Source: Sandaracinaceae bacterium (GTDB taxonomy: Bacteria; Myxococcota_A; Polyangia; Polyangiales; JADJQN01). From it: 64,000 bases of DNA. A program made the translations under genes and the position numbers. Shown in pieces: positions 8,584-17,489 of this stretch. The first letter of the stretch is position 1, and each line of letters starts with the position of its first letter. The stretch is taken from assembly GCA_016712745.1 (NCBI GenBank), contig JADJQN010000004.1, positions 310,001 through 374,000 of the forward strand. The letters run 5' to 3'. The notes under the pieces were generated by a model. That model was given only the letters and a program-made list of their open reading frames with translations, was not told where the DNA came from and did not search any database.

Positions 8584-9537
8584 TTAGCGAGGCCCGGCCG
8601 CACGCATCAAGCGGTCGCGTACGGCAAGGCCCAAACCTTCGTCGGTCGGAAGAATGACGAGCACGCGTTCTATGCCGTCGAGATCAGCTTGCCGCAGATT
8701 TTCATAAAGGTTGCGCGCGATATCGTCGATGGATTCATTGATGCCCGATGCATCGAGCACCGTAATGCGTTCGTTGTGATCCCGAGCTGCGCGCTCCCGT
8801 GCGGCGACCGACTCTCGCTCCACAATCTCGACGCGCGCGCGTGGCGCGTAGTGGCTCTCCAGCTGACCCGAAACGCGCACCGCCGCGTCGTTGCTGTTCA
8901 CTTCTACTTCACGTCCAAGCACGGCGGAGAGTTGCTCACGGGAGACTGAGCCCGGTCGTAGCAGGATTGGACGTCCTCGCGACAAGTCCACGATCGTCGA
9001 CTCGATGCCAACGCCGCACGGCCCGCCATCCAAAACGCACGCGACGTCGTGGCCGAGGTCATCGCGTACGTGCTGCGCAGTTGTAGGGCTCACTGAACCG
9101 AATCGATTGGCGGAGGGTGCTGCGATACCTCCGCCGAAAGCGCGTAAGAGTTGTTGCGCCACCGGATGAGCAGGCACGCGGACGGCGACGGTATTTTGCC
9201 CGCCTGTGACCTCAAGATGAGAGCGAGGCCCTCGCGGCAGAATCATCGTGAGCGGGCCCGGCCAAAACGCCTTCGCGAGAACGCGTGCGTCCGGCGTCGC
9301 TTCACTCACCCATCCGTCCAGCGACGCCCCGAGGGCGAGATGAACGATCAATGGATGATTCCTAGGCCTCCGCTTAACCGCAAAAATTCGCGCGACGGCG
9401 TCGTCGTTCTCCGCGTCGGCGCCCAGGCCGTACACAGTTTCCGTTGGGATCCCAACGAGTTCACCTGCTCGCAAGCGCGCCACGGCGGCTTGAATCTCAG
9501 CGTCAGGCACGGAACTTGGCTCTGCTGTGCGTGTCAC
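8584..9537 (-). CDS. L-threonylcarbamoyladenylate synthase, Sua5/YrdC family
   Basis: The 317-residue protein has the YrdC domain (about residues 10-200: 'GIPTETVYGLGADA', 'KRRPRNHPLIVHL', 'FWPGPLTMILPR', 'VAVRVPAHPVAQQLL', 'APSANRFGSVSPTTAQHV', 'STIVDLS') followed by a Sua5 C-terminal domain ('ESHYAPRARVEI...VLVILPTDEGLG'). It makes threonylcarbamoyl-AMP from Thr, bicarbonate and ATP for t6A37 tRNA modification. The two-domain form is Sua5/TsaC2. The annotated start is GTG; a GTG about nine codons later is possible. It is convergent with cyaY, with 13 bases between. Confidence 0.93.
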   Translation of the reverse strand: MTRTAEPSSVPDAEIQAAVARLRAGELVGIPTETVYGLGADAENDDAVARIFAVKRRPRNHPLIVHLALGASLDGWVSEATPDARVLAKAFWPGPLTMILPRGPRSHLEVTGGQNTVAVRVPAHPVAQQLLRAFGGGIAAPSANRFGSVSPTTAQHVRDDLGHDVACVLDGGPCGVGIESTIVDLSRGRPILLRPGSVSREQLSAVLGREVEVNSNDAAVRVSGQLESHYAPRARVEIVERESVAARERAARDHNERITVLDASGINESIDDIARNLYENLRQADLDGIERVLVILPTDEGLGLAVRDRLMRAAGPR

Positions 9538-9620
9538 AGATTTAACCCACGAAGTTTCGAACGGCTTCGATCATTCCATATACTACAGCGACTCGTCTCG
9601 CTTTGCTTTCGGAGGATTTC

Positions 9621-10253
9621 ATGTCGCGTCTGTCCCAACGTTTACTGGTGGTCGTGCTCGGCATTGTGCTCTTGGCTGGTTGCGGCAATAGCCGAAGGCA
9701 GAATTCGAGTGGCGACGGCGGGCCAAGCGTGGATAGCGGGCCGGGCTTGGATAGCGGGCCGGGCTTGGATAGCGGGCCTAGCGTTGATAGCGGGGTGAGC
9801 GTCGACAGTGGTCCGCGCACCGACGCCGGGCCTTCGTCAGGCAGTCTGCGCGTTTCGCGCACCCCCGGGTTGCCCATCCCTGATGACGATGAAACCGGCG
9901 TTGCCGATATCGGCACGGCCAGCGGCCGGGCGTGCACAATTCAGAGTTTGTCTTTGGCAGTGGATATCACTCACACCTGCGATGGAGATTTGAGCGCGAA
10001 CCTCACGGCCCCAAGCGGCATCACCGTCACTGTGTTCGGCCAACCTTCGAGCTGCCTCGACACCGTACCGATGACGATCACCAGCGCGGATTCAGATGGC
10101 TTGGCGTCGCTTGCCGGCTTGAGCGGCGTAGGCATGTGGACTCTGCGCGTTTTCGATCACACGGGGGCAGACGTAGGCACCCTCAATGCCTGGACCCTGG
10201 ACATCACATGCGGCGCAAGTGGCATGGCCGGCGTGCTTCCGCCTGCCGACTGA
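9621..10253 (+). CDS. Lipoprotein with C-terminal proprotein-convertase P-domain
   Basis: This 210-residue product starts at the ATG at 9621 behind a strong GGAGG site 5 bases upstream. It has a lipoprotein signal (lipobox LAGC), a six-copy DSGPG-type linker encoded by tandem 18-base repeats, and a P-domain (about residues 75-200: 'GLPIPDDDETGVADIG', 'VDITHTCDGDLSANLTAPSG', 'GMWTLRVFDHTGADVGTLN'). P-domains in bacteria are beta-sandwich modules on secreted proteases, but here no catalytic domain is attached, so it may be a binding or scaffold protein. It ends directly against the convergent desaturase gene: the two stop codons are abutted as TGATCA. Confidence 0.85.
   Translation: MSRLSQRLLVVVLGIVLLAGCGNSRRQNSSGDGGPSVDSGPGLDSGPGLDSGPSVDSGVSVDSGPRTDAGPSSGSLRVSRTPGLPIPDDDETGVADIGTASGRACTIQSLSLAVDITHTCDGDLSANLTAPSGITVTVFGQPSSCLDTVPMTITSADSDGLASLAGLSGVGMWTLRVFDHTGADVGTLNAWTLDITCGASGMAGVLPPAD
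9720..9827 (+). repeat. Six tandem 18-bp repeats in lipoprotein linker
   Basis: Six consecutive 18-base units of the form GGGCCGGGCTTGGATAGC encode the DSGPGL/DSGPSV linker. Copies 2 and 3 are identical and outer copies diverge, as expected for slipped-strand expansion and decay. Confidence 0.85.
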
Positions 10254-11288
10254 TCACGTCGGTATGGGAACGAGACGCGTCTTGAGCAGCTCGACCGTTT
10301 CGTCGATCGACCGCTGGTTGCCGTCGATGTGAACAATGCGGCGCGCGAGCGATTTGTACTGCTTCAACATGAGCAAGAGCCACACCTGAAAGAAGTCGAT
10401 ACCTTCAAAGACAAAAACGCGCTCCTTAACGTAAATTTCAATATTCTTTTCGAACTCCACGGGCATTTCCGTCCAATGCATGGACGCGCGCACGTGATGA
10501 CCGATGTGATAACCGTCGTTGAAGCAGCGGCGGTTATAGCGGGTGTTGATGCAGGTAATGCTGTTGCGGTAGCAGTTCTCGGGCGCTTCGCGGTCGACGA
10601 ACGCGTGCTGGCCCCAGTTGCCGCACATCATCAAGAAGCGCACAGCCACAAATGGAATAATGAAAACCGTCAATGTCGCCTGCCAGTTCACGTAGCAAAG
10701 CGCAACGACGAATGCGTAGAAGCCAAGCTCGCCAATTAGCATGCGACGCATGCGGCTGAAGCGGTCGCGCTTGTAGAAATACACGCTCAGCTCGACGACC
10801 GCGAGCAGGAAGAAACGCCAGAAGTAGATCATGAAGTGACCGAAGCGATCACGCCGGTAGGGCATCGTGCTGCTCAAATCATTCTTCAGATTATTCTCGG
10901 GATGATGCATGCCGATGTGATGCGCGGCGTACGTCTCGGGTGATTCACCGAAGAATGGACCCAGCACCCACGGGATATAGTTTGCGAAGATGCGATACTT
11001 CTTCTTGAAGAGCGGGCGGTGACTGGTGTTGTGAAGCATCAAGATGAAGCGATCGACGAACACACCGAATACCAAGGCGAGGTAGATAGGCGCGAGCCAC
11101 CAACGGAAGACGCCGGGCCAATAGAGCGCGACCGCAAATGGGATCACGGTGAGGCTTGCCGAAACGCTGAGCGCCAGAAAAGGAACGTCGCGTTTGTCCT
11201 GAAGGAAGTGTCGCGCCACGCGTTCGAAAAGGCCGGGCTTCTCTGCGGGGATAAAATTCGCGTCGGACGTCACGATCGATACGGTCAT
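10254..11288 (-). CDS. Membrane fatty acid desaturase family protein
   Basis: The 344-residue product, started at the ATG at 11288, has several hydrophobic segments (about residues 38-75, 150-170 and 190-225) and three histidine clusters of the membrane desaturase/hydroxylase superfamily: 'HNTSH', 'HHIGMHH' and 'HIGHH' near the C-terminal third ('NDGYHIGHHVRASMHW'). These ligate a diiron centre at the cytoplasmic face that introduces a double bond or hydroxyl into acyl chains. An upstream in-frame ATG at 11336 is possible but adds an unlikely Arg/Pro-rich leader. The acyl substrate and regiospecificity are unknown. No electron-transfer partner is adjacent. Confidence 0.85.
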   Translation of the reverse strand: MTVSIVTSDANFIPAEKPGLFERVARHFLQDKRDVPFLALSVSASLTVIPFAVALYWPGVFRWWLAPIYLALVFGVFVDRFILMLHNTSHRPLFKKKYRIFANYIPWVLGPFFGESPETYAAHHIGMHHPENNLKNDLSSTMPYRRDRFGHFMIYFWRFFLLAVVELSVYFYKRDRFSRMRRMLIGELGFYAFVVALCYVNWQATLTVFIIPFVAVRFLMMCGNWGQHAFVDREAPENCYRNSITCINTRYNRRCFNDGYHIGHHVRASMHWTEMPVEFEKNIEIYVKERVFVFEGIDFFQVWLLLMLKQYKSLARRIVHIDGNQRSIDETVELLKTRLVPIPT

Positions 11289-11367
11289 GGGCGCCGTAGA
11301 TAGCACAGGTCGCGGGCCCCTCCCACGATCGGGCAAGCCCCATCAAAAACGCGGAAAAAGTCTGATT

Positions 11368-12741
11368 CTATTGTGCGCCGCGGACATCGACGTCGATGCC
11401 GTCGAGCAGCAAGTTGGCCGAGAAACCGTCGGCCATTCGGCTATCAAAGACGCACGAGCGTCCGTCGATGTGCGTTCCATCGCCGTCGTAGCACCCGGCG
11501 ATGACGGGCTGGCAGCCGCTCGGGCCAGTGGTGAGTACGTCGAAGCGCTCGAGGCCGTCACCGTCGAGGTCAACGTCAGGCTGCTCGGGGCCGATTTGGA
11601 TACCGAGAGCTACCGCGCCCGCGATGAGCATGTCGGCGAGATTGCCGGGGTCACCACCATCACACGCCGCAGGGGCTGCGCCTGCAACGAGCGAGATGAG
11701 ATCGGGAATGTCGGCGAGTGAACGGGTGGGAACAACACCACACAAGCTCGAGTTGTCGAGGGTGCGTGGGTCGCTGCCGTGATCAGCGATGTCGGCAGCA
11801 AAGTGCGCGCGGCGCACGTCGAGATTGATCGTGATGCCGATGGGCAAGGGAAGAATGATGTCCTGCGGTCCTGCAAGCACATGGTGATTGTTGATCGCGC
11901 CAGCAAGTGCGACGAGCGGTGAGCCTTCGCCGGTGATGCTGCTGCGAGACACGTAGACCTGGCCGTTGCCATCGAAGTTGTTATTCGCATCCATGTCGCG
12001 ATCGACGTACTCAATCCATGCAACAGACATCTCGGACGCGTCCGTCAGGGACGTGTCCGTCACGGCCATCATGTTGACGCCAAAGAGCAGCGTTCCGTCG
12101 CTTACGGCGGTCTCGAGTTGTGCGTTTAGTAAGCCGCGTGCCGCGCCGACGCCACGAGCGAAGGCATTGTCGGGCGCTCCGTCGCCGGAGAAATCGCAGC
12201 CCAAGGCTTCCTCGCTGATCTGAATGCTTCGGAAGATGAACGTCTGCTCAACGATGCAATCGCCGCCACAGCCGTCCCAACGCGTGATGTTTCCATCGTC
12301 GCAGTTCTCGCCAGGGTCGACCGTGTCGTTGGCGCAGCGCTCTTGATCCAGGCAGTCGGCGGAGCATCCATCACCCATCGAAGTATTGCCGTCGTCGCAC
12401 AACTCGCCCTTGCCGATATCGCGCACGCTGTTGCCGCAGCTCTCGTCCGAAGTGCAGTCAGCGCTGCATCCGTCGCCCGAGGAGTTGTTGCCATCGTCGC
12501 AGACTTCATCGCCATTTCTATTTCCATCGCCACAGAAGGCGGCGCGGCGACATGCGCTGCTGCACGCATCACCGTCATTGGCATTGCCGTCGTCGCAGCT
12601 CTCGCCTGGATCGAGGTGGGAGTCGCCGCAGACGGCAACGTGCGCGTCCATGCCGCCGTCCGCCGGGCCATCACTCGAGTCACCACATGCGGCGAACGCA
12701 CTGAGCGACAAACACAAGAGCGAATATTGAAAGGTACGCAT
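11368..12741 (-). CDS. Lipoprotein with myxobacterial Cys-rich (DUF4215) repeats
   Basis: The 457-residue protein has a lipoprotein signal (lipobox FAAC) and four disulfide-rich repeats between about residues 37 and 165, each with the pattern 'GESCDDGN...GDGCSADC' (DUF4215, the 'myxo_disulf_rpt' type). A roughly 290-residue C-terminal domain follows ('FRSIQISEEALGCDF' onward) that I do not recognise and that also contains Cys pairs. These proteins are abundant on myxobacterial cell surfaces and function is generally unknown. It starts 13 bases after the stop of the pectinacetylesterase-like gene on the same strand, so the two are probably co-transcribed. Confidence 0.85.
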   Translation of the reverse strand: MRTFQYSLLCLSLSAFAACGDSSDGPADGGMDAHVAVCGDSHLDPGESCDDGNANDGDACSSACRRAAFCGDGNRNGDEVCDDGNNSSGDGCSADCTSDESCGNSVRDIGKGELCDDGNTSMGDGCSADCLDQERCANDTVDPGENCDDGNITRWDGCGGDCIVEQTFIFRSIQISEEALGCDFSGDGAPDNAFARGVGAARGLLNAQLETAVSDGTLLFGVNMMAVTDTSLTDASEMSVAWIEYVDRDMDANNNFDGNGQVYVSRSSITGEGSPLVALAGAINNHHVLAGPQDIILPLPIGITINLDVRRAHFAADIADHGSDPRTLDNSSLCGVVPTRSLADIPDLISLVAGAAPAACDGGDPGNLADMLIAGAVALGIQIGPEQPDVDLDGDGLERFDVLTTGPSGCQPVIAGCYDGDGTHIDGRSCVFDSRMADGFSANLLLDGIDVDVRGAQ

Positions 12742-12754
12742 GAGCTCGACTCCG

Positions 12755-13909
12755 TTAGGGGGCGACGTTGGAAACAGTCATCGTGGTATAGAGCCAGCTC
12801 GTCAGCCAATCCTCGAGCGTCACACTGGGGCTTCCGCTTTGGACGGTCCCGGGCGAATTCATCAACCACACGTGCTGGGCGCTGTTGAGGTAATACGTGC
12901 TGAAGTTCGACCGTGATGCCAGGGTCACGTCGCGCAACTCATCTAGCGCATCCGTATACTGCTCGCCCGAGAACTCTTCGGTGGCGTTGCAGGTGGCGCT
13001 GAACCCAAAGCCGTAGAAGTAGCGGATTACACTGTCGCGATTGCTCGAGATCAGCGCCATCCGGCGATCCGAATATTTGTTTAGCAGATAGCTCGCGAAG
13101 TTGGAGAGGCCGGCTTCTTCAAAACACTCGGTGCAATCGCGCGGAAGCGTAGAGTCCAAATTCCACGTCGTGCGAAGTGTGTTTTGTAAGCAGGGCTTGA
13201 GATAGGCGCTCGAAAAGAGCGGGGCCGAGTCGTCGAGGAGATCGACCCGGGTATCACCGAACGCGCGCTGCGTGCGATCGTAATTGTACGTTGCACCAAA
13301 ACCGCCCGCGCTCGAGCCCGACAGCACGACGCGTTCGCTTTCGCCAAACGTGGGCACGAGCCGATTGAGGTATTCGCCCATGTTGAGGTAGCCCATGTGC
13401 ATGCGTCCGCCAAAGCCGCTTGCGTTTGCGCCCGCAAAGATGTCGCCGGTGCAGTAGGGAATGAAAACCTTGCTCCAGGTGCGAAAGGGATTTGTTGCGT
13501 CGGTGTCGCTGAGAGCGCCGCTCGTGGGCGCCGCAAAGTCATCGCGTCCGTAGCCATTGGGATTCGCGACGCTGTCGCAGGTTGCGTCGTTGAAGCAGGC
13601 CCCGCCACCTTCCAAATAGATGAGCACGTTGTCCGAAGCGCCGTTGAGATAGATGCCAAGGCCGGTCTCGCTTCCATCCATGCAGTGCGTGTCCGGAAAG
13701 TCGACCCAGGTCCAAGTCCGGTCGTCGGCGGTGATCGGCTCGCCGGGCGTGTATACGCCGGTATCGACTAGGGTCGCATCGCGTACCGCTGCGGCGTCCG
13801 AAACGCCGCCGTCCATGCCGGGACTTCCCTCGGTGCCGCTGCACGCGCTGAGAACGATACACACACCAACCGCAAGAATGGAACGACACGCCCAAAGCAT
13901 GGGCGGCAT
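12755..13909 (-). CDS. Pectinacetylesterase/Notum-family secreted hydrolase (lipoprotein)
   Basis: The roughly 384-residue product has a lipoprotein signal (lipobox LSAC), an Asp/Ala-rich linker, then an alpha/beta-hydrolase of the pectinacetylesterase type. Visible motifs are 'NVLIYLEGGGACFND' (oxyanion-hole region), 'FIPYCTGDIFAG', nucleophile 'LSGSSAGGFGATYNYD' with the catalytic Ser, and a C-terminal 'NSAQHVWL' that may supply the catalytic His. Family members remove O-acyl groups from pectin or, in Notum, palmitoleate from Wnt. In a soil bacterium an acetylesterase acting on plant or microbial polysaccharide is the likely role. An ATG at 13942 would extend the protein by 11 residues. Confidence 0.82.
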   Translation of the reverse strand: MPPMLWACRSILAVGVCIVLSACSGTEGSPGMDGGVSDAAAVRDATLVDTGVYTPGEPITADDRTWTWVDFPDTHCMDGSETGLGIYLNGASDNVLIYLEGGGACFNDATCDSVANPNGYGRDDFAAPTSGALSDTDATNPFRTWSKVFIPYCTGDIFAGANASGFGGRMHMGYLNMGEYLNRLVPTFGESERVVLSGSSAGGFGATYNYDRTQRAFGDTRVDLLDDSAPLFSSAYLKPCLQNTLRTTWNLDSTLPRDCTECFEEAGLSNFASYLLNKYSDRRMALISSNRDSVIRYFYGFGFSATCNATEEFSGEQYTDALDELRDVTLASRSNFSTYYLNSAQHVWLMNSPGTVQSGSPSVTLEDWLTSWLYTTMTVSNVAP

Positions 13910-13981
13910 AGTAGCCCCAGCCGAGTCGAACTGCGAGATCACGAATGGCGGCGAGTTGGCTATTTCGGATAGTGTTCTGCC

Positions 13982-15115
13982 ATGCGGATTCCGGATTTCG
14001 AGCTCGAGAGATACCTCAATGCGCTGGAGTTTTCAGCGACGCACTACGTTTGCGGGTCGGATGTGGAGGGCTACCGGCTCGACGAGCTGCTTGCGCTTGC
14101 CAGCACCGAAGAACGAACGCAGTTCGAAAAGCTATCGCTCGGATATACGACTGCGCCCGGCATGGATGCATTGCGTGACGAAATCGGGAAGCTCTACACC
14201 ACAGCTTCACGAGAGCACGTTTTGACTTTTGCTGGGGCGGAAGAAGCGATCTTCATTTTGATGAACGTGCTCTTGTCCGCCGATGACCATGCGGTGGTTG
14301 TGTGGCCCGCCTATCAGTCGCTTCATGAAGTCGCCCGCGCAACTGGGGCATCCGTTTCGCTTGTTGAACTGCACGAGTCAGCGGCGTGGAAGCTGGACGT
14401 CGAGGCGCTGCGCAGCGCCGTGACGGCGAAGACGCGACTCATTGTCATCAACTTTCCGCACAATCCGACGGGAGCCACGCTCGATCGTGCATCGTTCGAT
14501 GCCGTCGTTGAGATCGCGCGCGATGCCGGAGCGTACCTGCTCTCGGACGAGGTCTATCGTTTCTCCGAGCACGACGAGCGCGATCGCCTGCCCGCAGTGG
14601 CGGATGTTTACGAGCGCGGCATCAGTCTCGGCGTGATGTCGAAATCGTTTGCACTGGCGGGCCTTCGAATCGGTTGGCTTGTGAGCAACGACACGGCACT
14701 ACTCGAGCGTTGCGCATCGTTCAAGGACTACGTTTCAATCTGCAACAGCGCTCCGAGCGAAGTGCTTTCGCTAATCGCGCTACGTAATCGCGAGAAGGTG
14801 ATCGCACGTAGTCTCGAAATCATTCGCGCAAACCTCGTAGTATTGGACGAGTTTTTTACGCGTTGGGAAGGCACCTTCGCGTGGGTAAAGCCCCGCGCGG
14901 GCACGATTGCATTCCCGTCCATCAACACGCATATGCCGATCGACAAGATCGCGCGTTCGCTCGTGGAACAAGAAGGTGTCGTGATTCTTCCTGCGAGTCG
15001 CTTCGGGCATCCGGGCGCGAACTTCCGTATCGGGTTCGGACGCCGCACCTTGCCCACCGCGCTTGCCGCGTTTGAAAAAGGCGCAACGCGCCTGGGTCTG
15101 CGAACGGGCGGGTAG
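13982..15115 (+). CDS. PLP-dependent aminotransferase, class I/II fold
   Basis: This 377-residue enzyme has a fold-type I aminotransferase pattern: 'GAEEAIFILMNVLL', 'VVWPAYQSLHEVA', 'INFPHNPTGATLDR' (cofactor-contact Asn/Pro), 'LLSDEVYRF' (Asp contacting the pyridine ring), 'SLGVMSKSFALAGLRIGW' with the Schiff-base Lys, and a C-terminal 'FRIGFGRR' with the carboxylate-binding Arg. The amino-acid substrate cannot be read from sequence; no biosynthetic cluster surrounds it. It ends 6 bases before the convergent DsbA-like gene. Confidence 0.9.
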   Translation: MRIPDFELERYLNALEFSATHYVCGSDVEGYRLDELLALASTEERTQFEKLSLGYTTAPGMDALRDEIGKLYTTASREHVLTFAGAEEAIFILMNVLLSADDHAVVVWPAYQSLHEVARATGASVSLVELHESAAWKLDVEALRSAVTAKTRLIVINFPHNPTGATLDRASFDAVVEIARDAGAYLLSDEVYRFSEHDERDRLPAVADVYERGISLGVMSKSFALAGLRIGWLVSNDTALLERCASFKDYVSICNSAPSEVLSLIALRNREKVIARSLEIIRANLVVLDEFFTRWEGTFAWVKPRAGTIAFPSINTHMPIDKIARSLVEQEGVVILPASRFGHPGANFRIGFGRRTLPTALAAFEKGATRLGLRTGG

Positions 15116-15121
15116 CCAGTT

Positions 15122-15769
15122 CTATTCGGACGCCTTGTCGAGCACCTGGCCGAGCACCTTTTCAAAGATGGCCTGCGGCTGCGCTCCTGAGAACGCCAGC
15201 TCTTCGTTGAAGATGAAGAATGGAACTCCGCTGATTCCACTTTGCGACGCCTGCAGGGCGTCCTCCTTCGTCTGAGCGCGCTCCGCATCATCTTGGAGTA
15301 GGGCTTCTGCTTCGTCGTGCGAAAAGCCATGCTTCACGGCGAGCGCGAGCAGAAGGTTCGCATCGCCGATGTCTTGCCCATTCAAGAAGTATGCGTCGAA
15401 GAGCGCGTCCACGAATGGCACTTGCGTACCCTTCTTATCGGCGTGACGCAGGAGCGTGTGGGCATCTACGGTTGACGGCATGCGCTCGACCTTCTTGAAG
15501 TCGAGCGTGATCCCGCTTTCGCGCGCCGCGGCCTCGACGTCAGCGAACATGCGCTCTGGATCTCCGCCATATTTGCGCGCAAGGGTAGCGCGAAGGTCCA
15601 GGCCCTCTTTCGGAACCGAAGGGTCGAGCAAATAGCTGTGGTGGACGACCACAGCGTCGCGAGCGTCATCTCGAGTATCGAGCGCGTCGCGCAGGCGCTT
15701 GCGACCGATAAAGCACCACGGACAAACGATGTCCGAGAAGACATCGACGCGAAGAGGTGAGGTAGTCAC
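15122..15769 (-). CDS. DsbA family oxidoreductase, FrnE-like
   Basis: The roughly 215-residue protein has a thioredoxin-like fold with an N-terminal CPWC active site in 'VDVFSDIVCPWCFIGRKRL', a helical insertion, and the cis-Pro region 'GISGVPFFIFNEELAFSGAQ'. This is the FrnE/2-hydroxychromene-2-carboxylate isomerase-like branch of DsbA, a cytoplasmic disulfide oxidoreductase/isomerase. No signal peptide precedes the domain when started at the GTG at 15769 (a GTG at 15778 is equally possible). The much longer open frame upstream overlaps the divergent lipoprotein gene's promoter and is not used. Confidence 0.88.
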   Translation of the reverse strand: MTTSPLRVDVFSDIVCPWCFIGRKRLRDALDTRDDARDAVVVHHSYLLDPSVPKEGLDLRATLARKYGGDPERMFADVEAAARESGITLDFKKVERMPSTVDAHTLLRHADKKGTQVPFVDALFDAYFLNGQDIGDANLLLALAVKHGFSHDEAEALLQDDAERAQTKEDALQASQSGISGVPFFIFNEELAFSGAQPQAIFEKVLGQVLDKASE

Positions 15770-15883
15770 TGTGGACACTTCGTAAGGTCGCAGTCGGCAA
15801 TCCGCAACTTCGAACGCGCTCCATCGATAAGCGACCGTCCCCATTGAATTGGGGTCCATCCCGTTTATCCGAAGGAGATTGCT

Positions 15884-17488
15884 ATGTTTTCGTCCATTGC
15901 CGCGCGCCGTCTGGTGATTCTCTCGGGCTTTCTTGCGCAGGTCTTCAGCGTCGGGTGCGTGGCAGAGCAAGCTCGTTTGCCAAGCCCTGGGACGCCCGAC
16001 GAGCCAGCGCCGCCGGTAATGGAACCCGAGGTCACGCCGGCCGATGGCCCAGCTATCCATCTCCACGCCAGCAACGCGGTGCTGCGTGTCGTCGATGGTG
16101 AGCGTTCCGAGCTTGGAGTTACACTCACCCGCGTCGGGACGGTTGGCGCGGTGGATGTGCACGTCGAGGGCTTGCCCCGAGGCGTTTACGCAGACGACAT
16201 CACCATCCCAGGGACGAGCTCACGCGGCGCTCTCATCTTTACGACGGCCGCGCCCATATCATTCGGTGGCCCTGTTGCATTTCATTTGCGAGCCACAACC
16301 CACGACCTGAGCGCGCGCGCCGATATGCGCGCGATCATGACCGTCGCAGGGGCACCTGGCTCGTTCGACGAGAGCTACAGCTACGATGGCATCGTGACTC
16401 ATCACGTGAGCCCGGACGCCGATGCTTCCGATGCAGTGAAGAGTTGCGCGATGGATCGCTACGACAACATCACCGTTGTAGGGACCACGCAGCACGCGAT
16501 GGTGCAACATGACGCCTTCGCGATGCGCATTCTTCGCGATGGCGATCTCGATGCTCGCTGGGGTTTCCGAGGTGTTCTCCTGGGCTTACCGGAGCTGGGT
16601 GCTCAGACGAGCAACTATGCAGACGTCGCCGTCATGAATGACGGATCGGTGCTCTTGCTTGGTTCAATTCGATCGGCTTCGGGCGGAGAGAATCTGCTTA
16701 CACGTCGAACGACCGAAGGCCTAGTGGATACGTCCTTCGGCAATCGCGGATTCATGCGCCGCATCTCTCAAGACACAACCTGGCTCGCGTCACGCGCTGA
16801 GGGTTTTCTGCTTGCGAACGAAGGGTTCGAAGCCTTTACACGCAGCGGCGAACGCGATCTCTCATTCGGTGGTGGCAAGATTGACGAAACGCCTTTCGTC
16901 CGCCACTTCTCGTCCATCGATCGTGAGGGGCGATTGCTGGTTGCTGGCACGACGGGGCAGGTTGTGAACGTCGCACGCTACGCGGCGGATGGATCGGTCG
17001 ATTCGCTCTTCGGTTATTCCGGGATCGCCGAGATGCGTCTGGCGTCGCGTCCAGCAAGCATTCGTGTGCGTGACATGGCCGAGCAGTCGGACGGAAGCGT
17101 GGTTATCGCCGGCGACGAAGAAGATGCAGCGGGCGCGAGTCGAGGCATTGTCATTCGCTTTGCACCCAACGGATCACTCGACACGTCCTTTGCCGAGCGC
17201 GGGATCGCACGCGAAGATGCTCTCGGAAGCCGCATCGTGCACATCGTGATCGACTCGGCGGACCGCATCGTTGTCGCCGGCACGCGCGATGACGCCGGTA
17301 GCCGAACCTCGTACCTGGCGCGCTACAACCCCGATGGCAGCACGGACTGCACGTTCGGCGACGACGGGCAGGTGAGGGACATCGAGCTCATGTCCGTCAA
17401 CGAACTCTTCGTCAACAATGAGACCGGTCGCCTTTATGCTTGTGGCGGCATCTCGGGTGGCGTGGCAATCGCTCGCTTCTGGAACTGA
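15884..17488 (+). CDS. Lipoprotein with delta-60 propeller-like repeats
   Basis: The 534-residue product starts 6 bases after a GAAGGAG site and carries a lipoprotein signal (lipobox SVGC). After a roughly 150-residue N-terminal region it shows at least five delta-60 repeats, each about 60 residues with 'G.(L/V)D..FG..G' cores: 'DLDARWGFRGV', 'LVDTSFGNRGF', 'RDLSFGGGKID', 'SVDSLFGYSGI', 'SLDTSFAERGI' and 'STDCTFGDDGQV'. Such repeats are predicted to form a beta-propeller or beta-helix on secreted myxobacterial proteins. It converges on the papain-like protease gene with one base between stops. Function unknown. Confidence 0.83.
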   Translation: MFSSIAARRLVILSGFLAQVFSVGCVAEQARLPSPGTPDEPAPPVMEPEVTPADGPAIHLHASNAVLRVVDGERSELGVTLTRVGTVGAVDVHVEGLPRGVYADDITIPGTSSRGALIFTTAAPISFGGPVAFHLRATTHDLSARADMRAIMTVAGAPGSFDESYSYDGIVTHHVSPDADASDAVKSCAMDRYDNITVVGTTQHAMVQHDAFAMRILRDGDLDARWGFRGVLLGLPELGAQTSNYADVAVMNDGSVLLLGSIRSASGGENLLTRRTTEGLVDTSFGNRGFMRRISQDTTWLASRAEGFLLANEGFEAFTRSGERDLSFGGGKIDETPFVRHFSSIDREGRLLVAGTTGQVVNVARYAADGSVDSLFGYSGIAEMRLASRPASIRVRDMAEQSDGSVVIAGDEEDAAGASRGIVIRFAPNGSLDTSFAERGIAREDALGSRIVHIVIDSADRIVVAGTRDDAGSRTSYLARYNPDGSTDCTFGDDGQVRDIELMSVNELFVNNETGRLYACGGISGGVAIARFWN

Positions 17489-17489
17489 G

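Noticed and set aside
9720..9827. Tandem repeats considered as a CRISPR array
   Set aside because: Contiguous 18-bp coding repeats without spacers and in frame with a lipoprotein linker.
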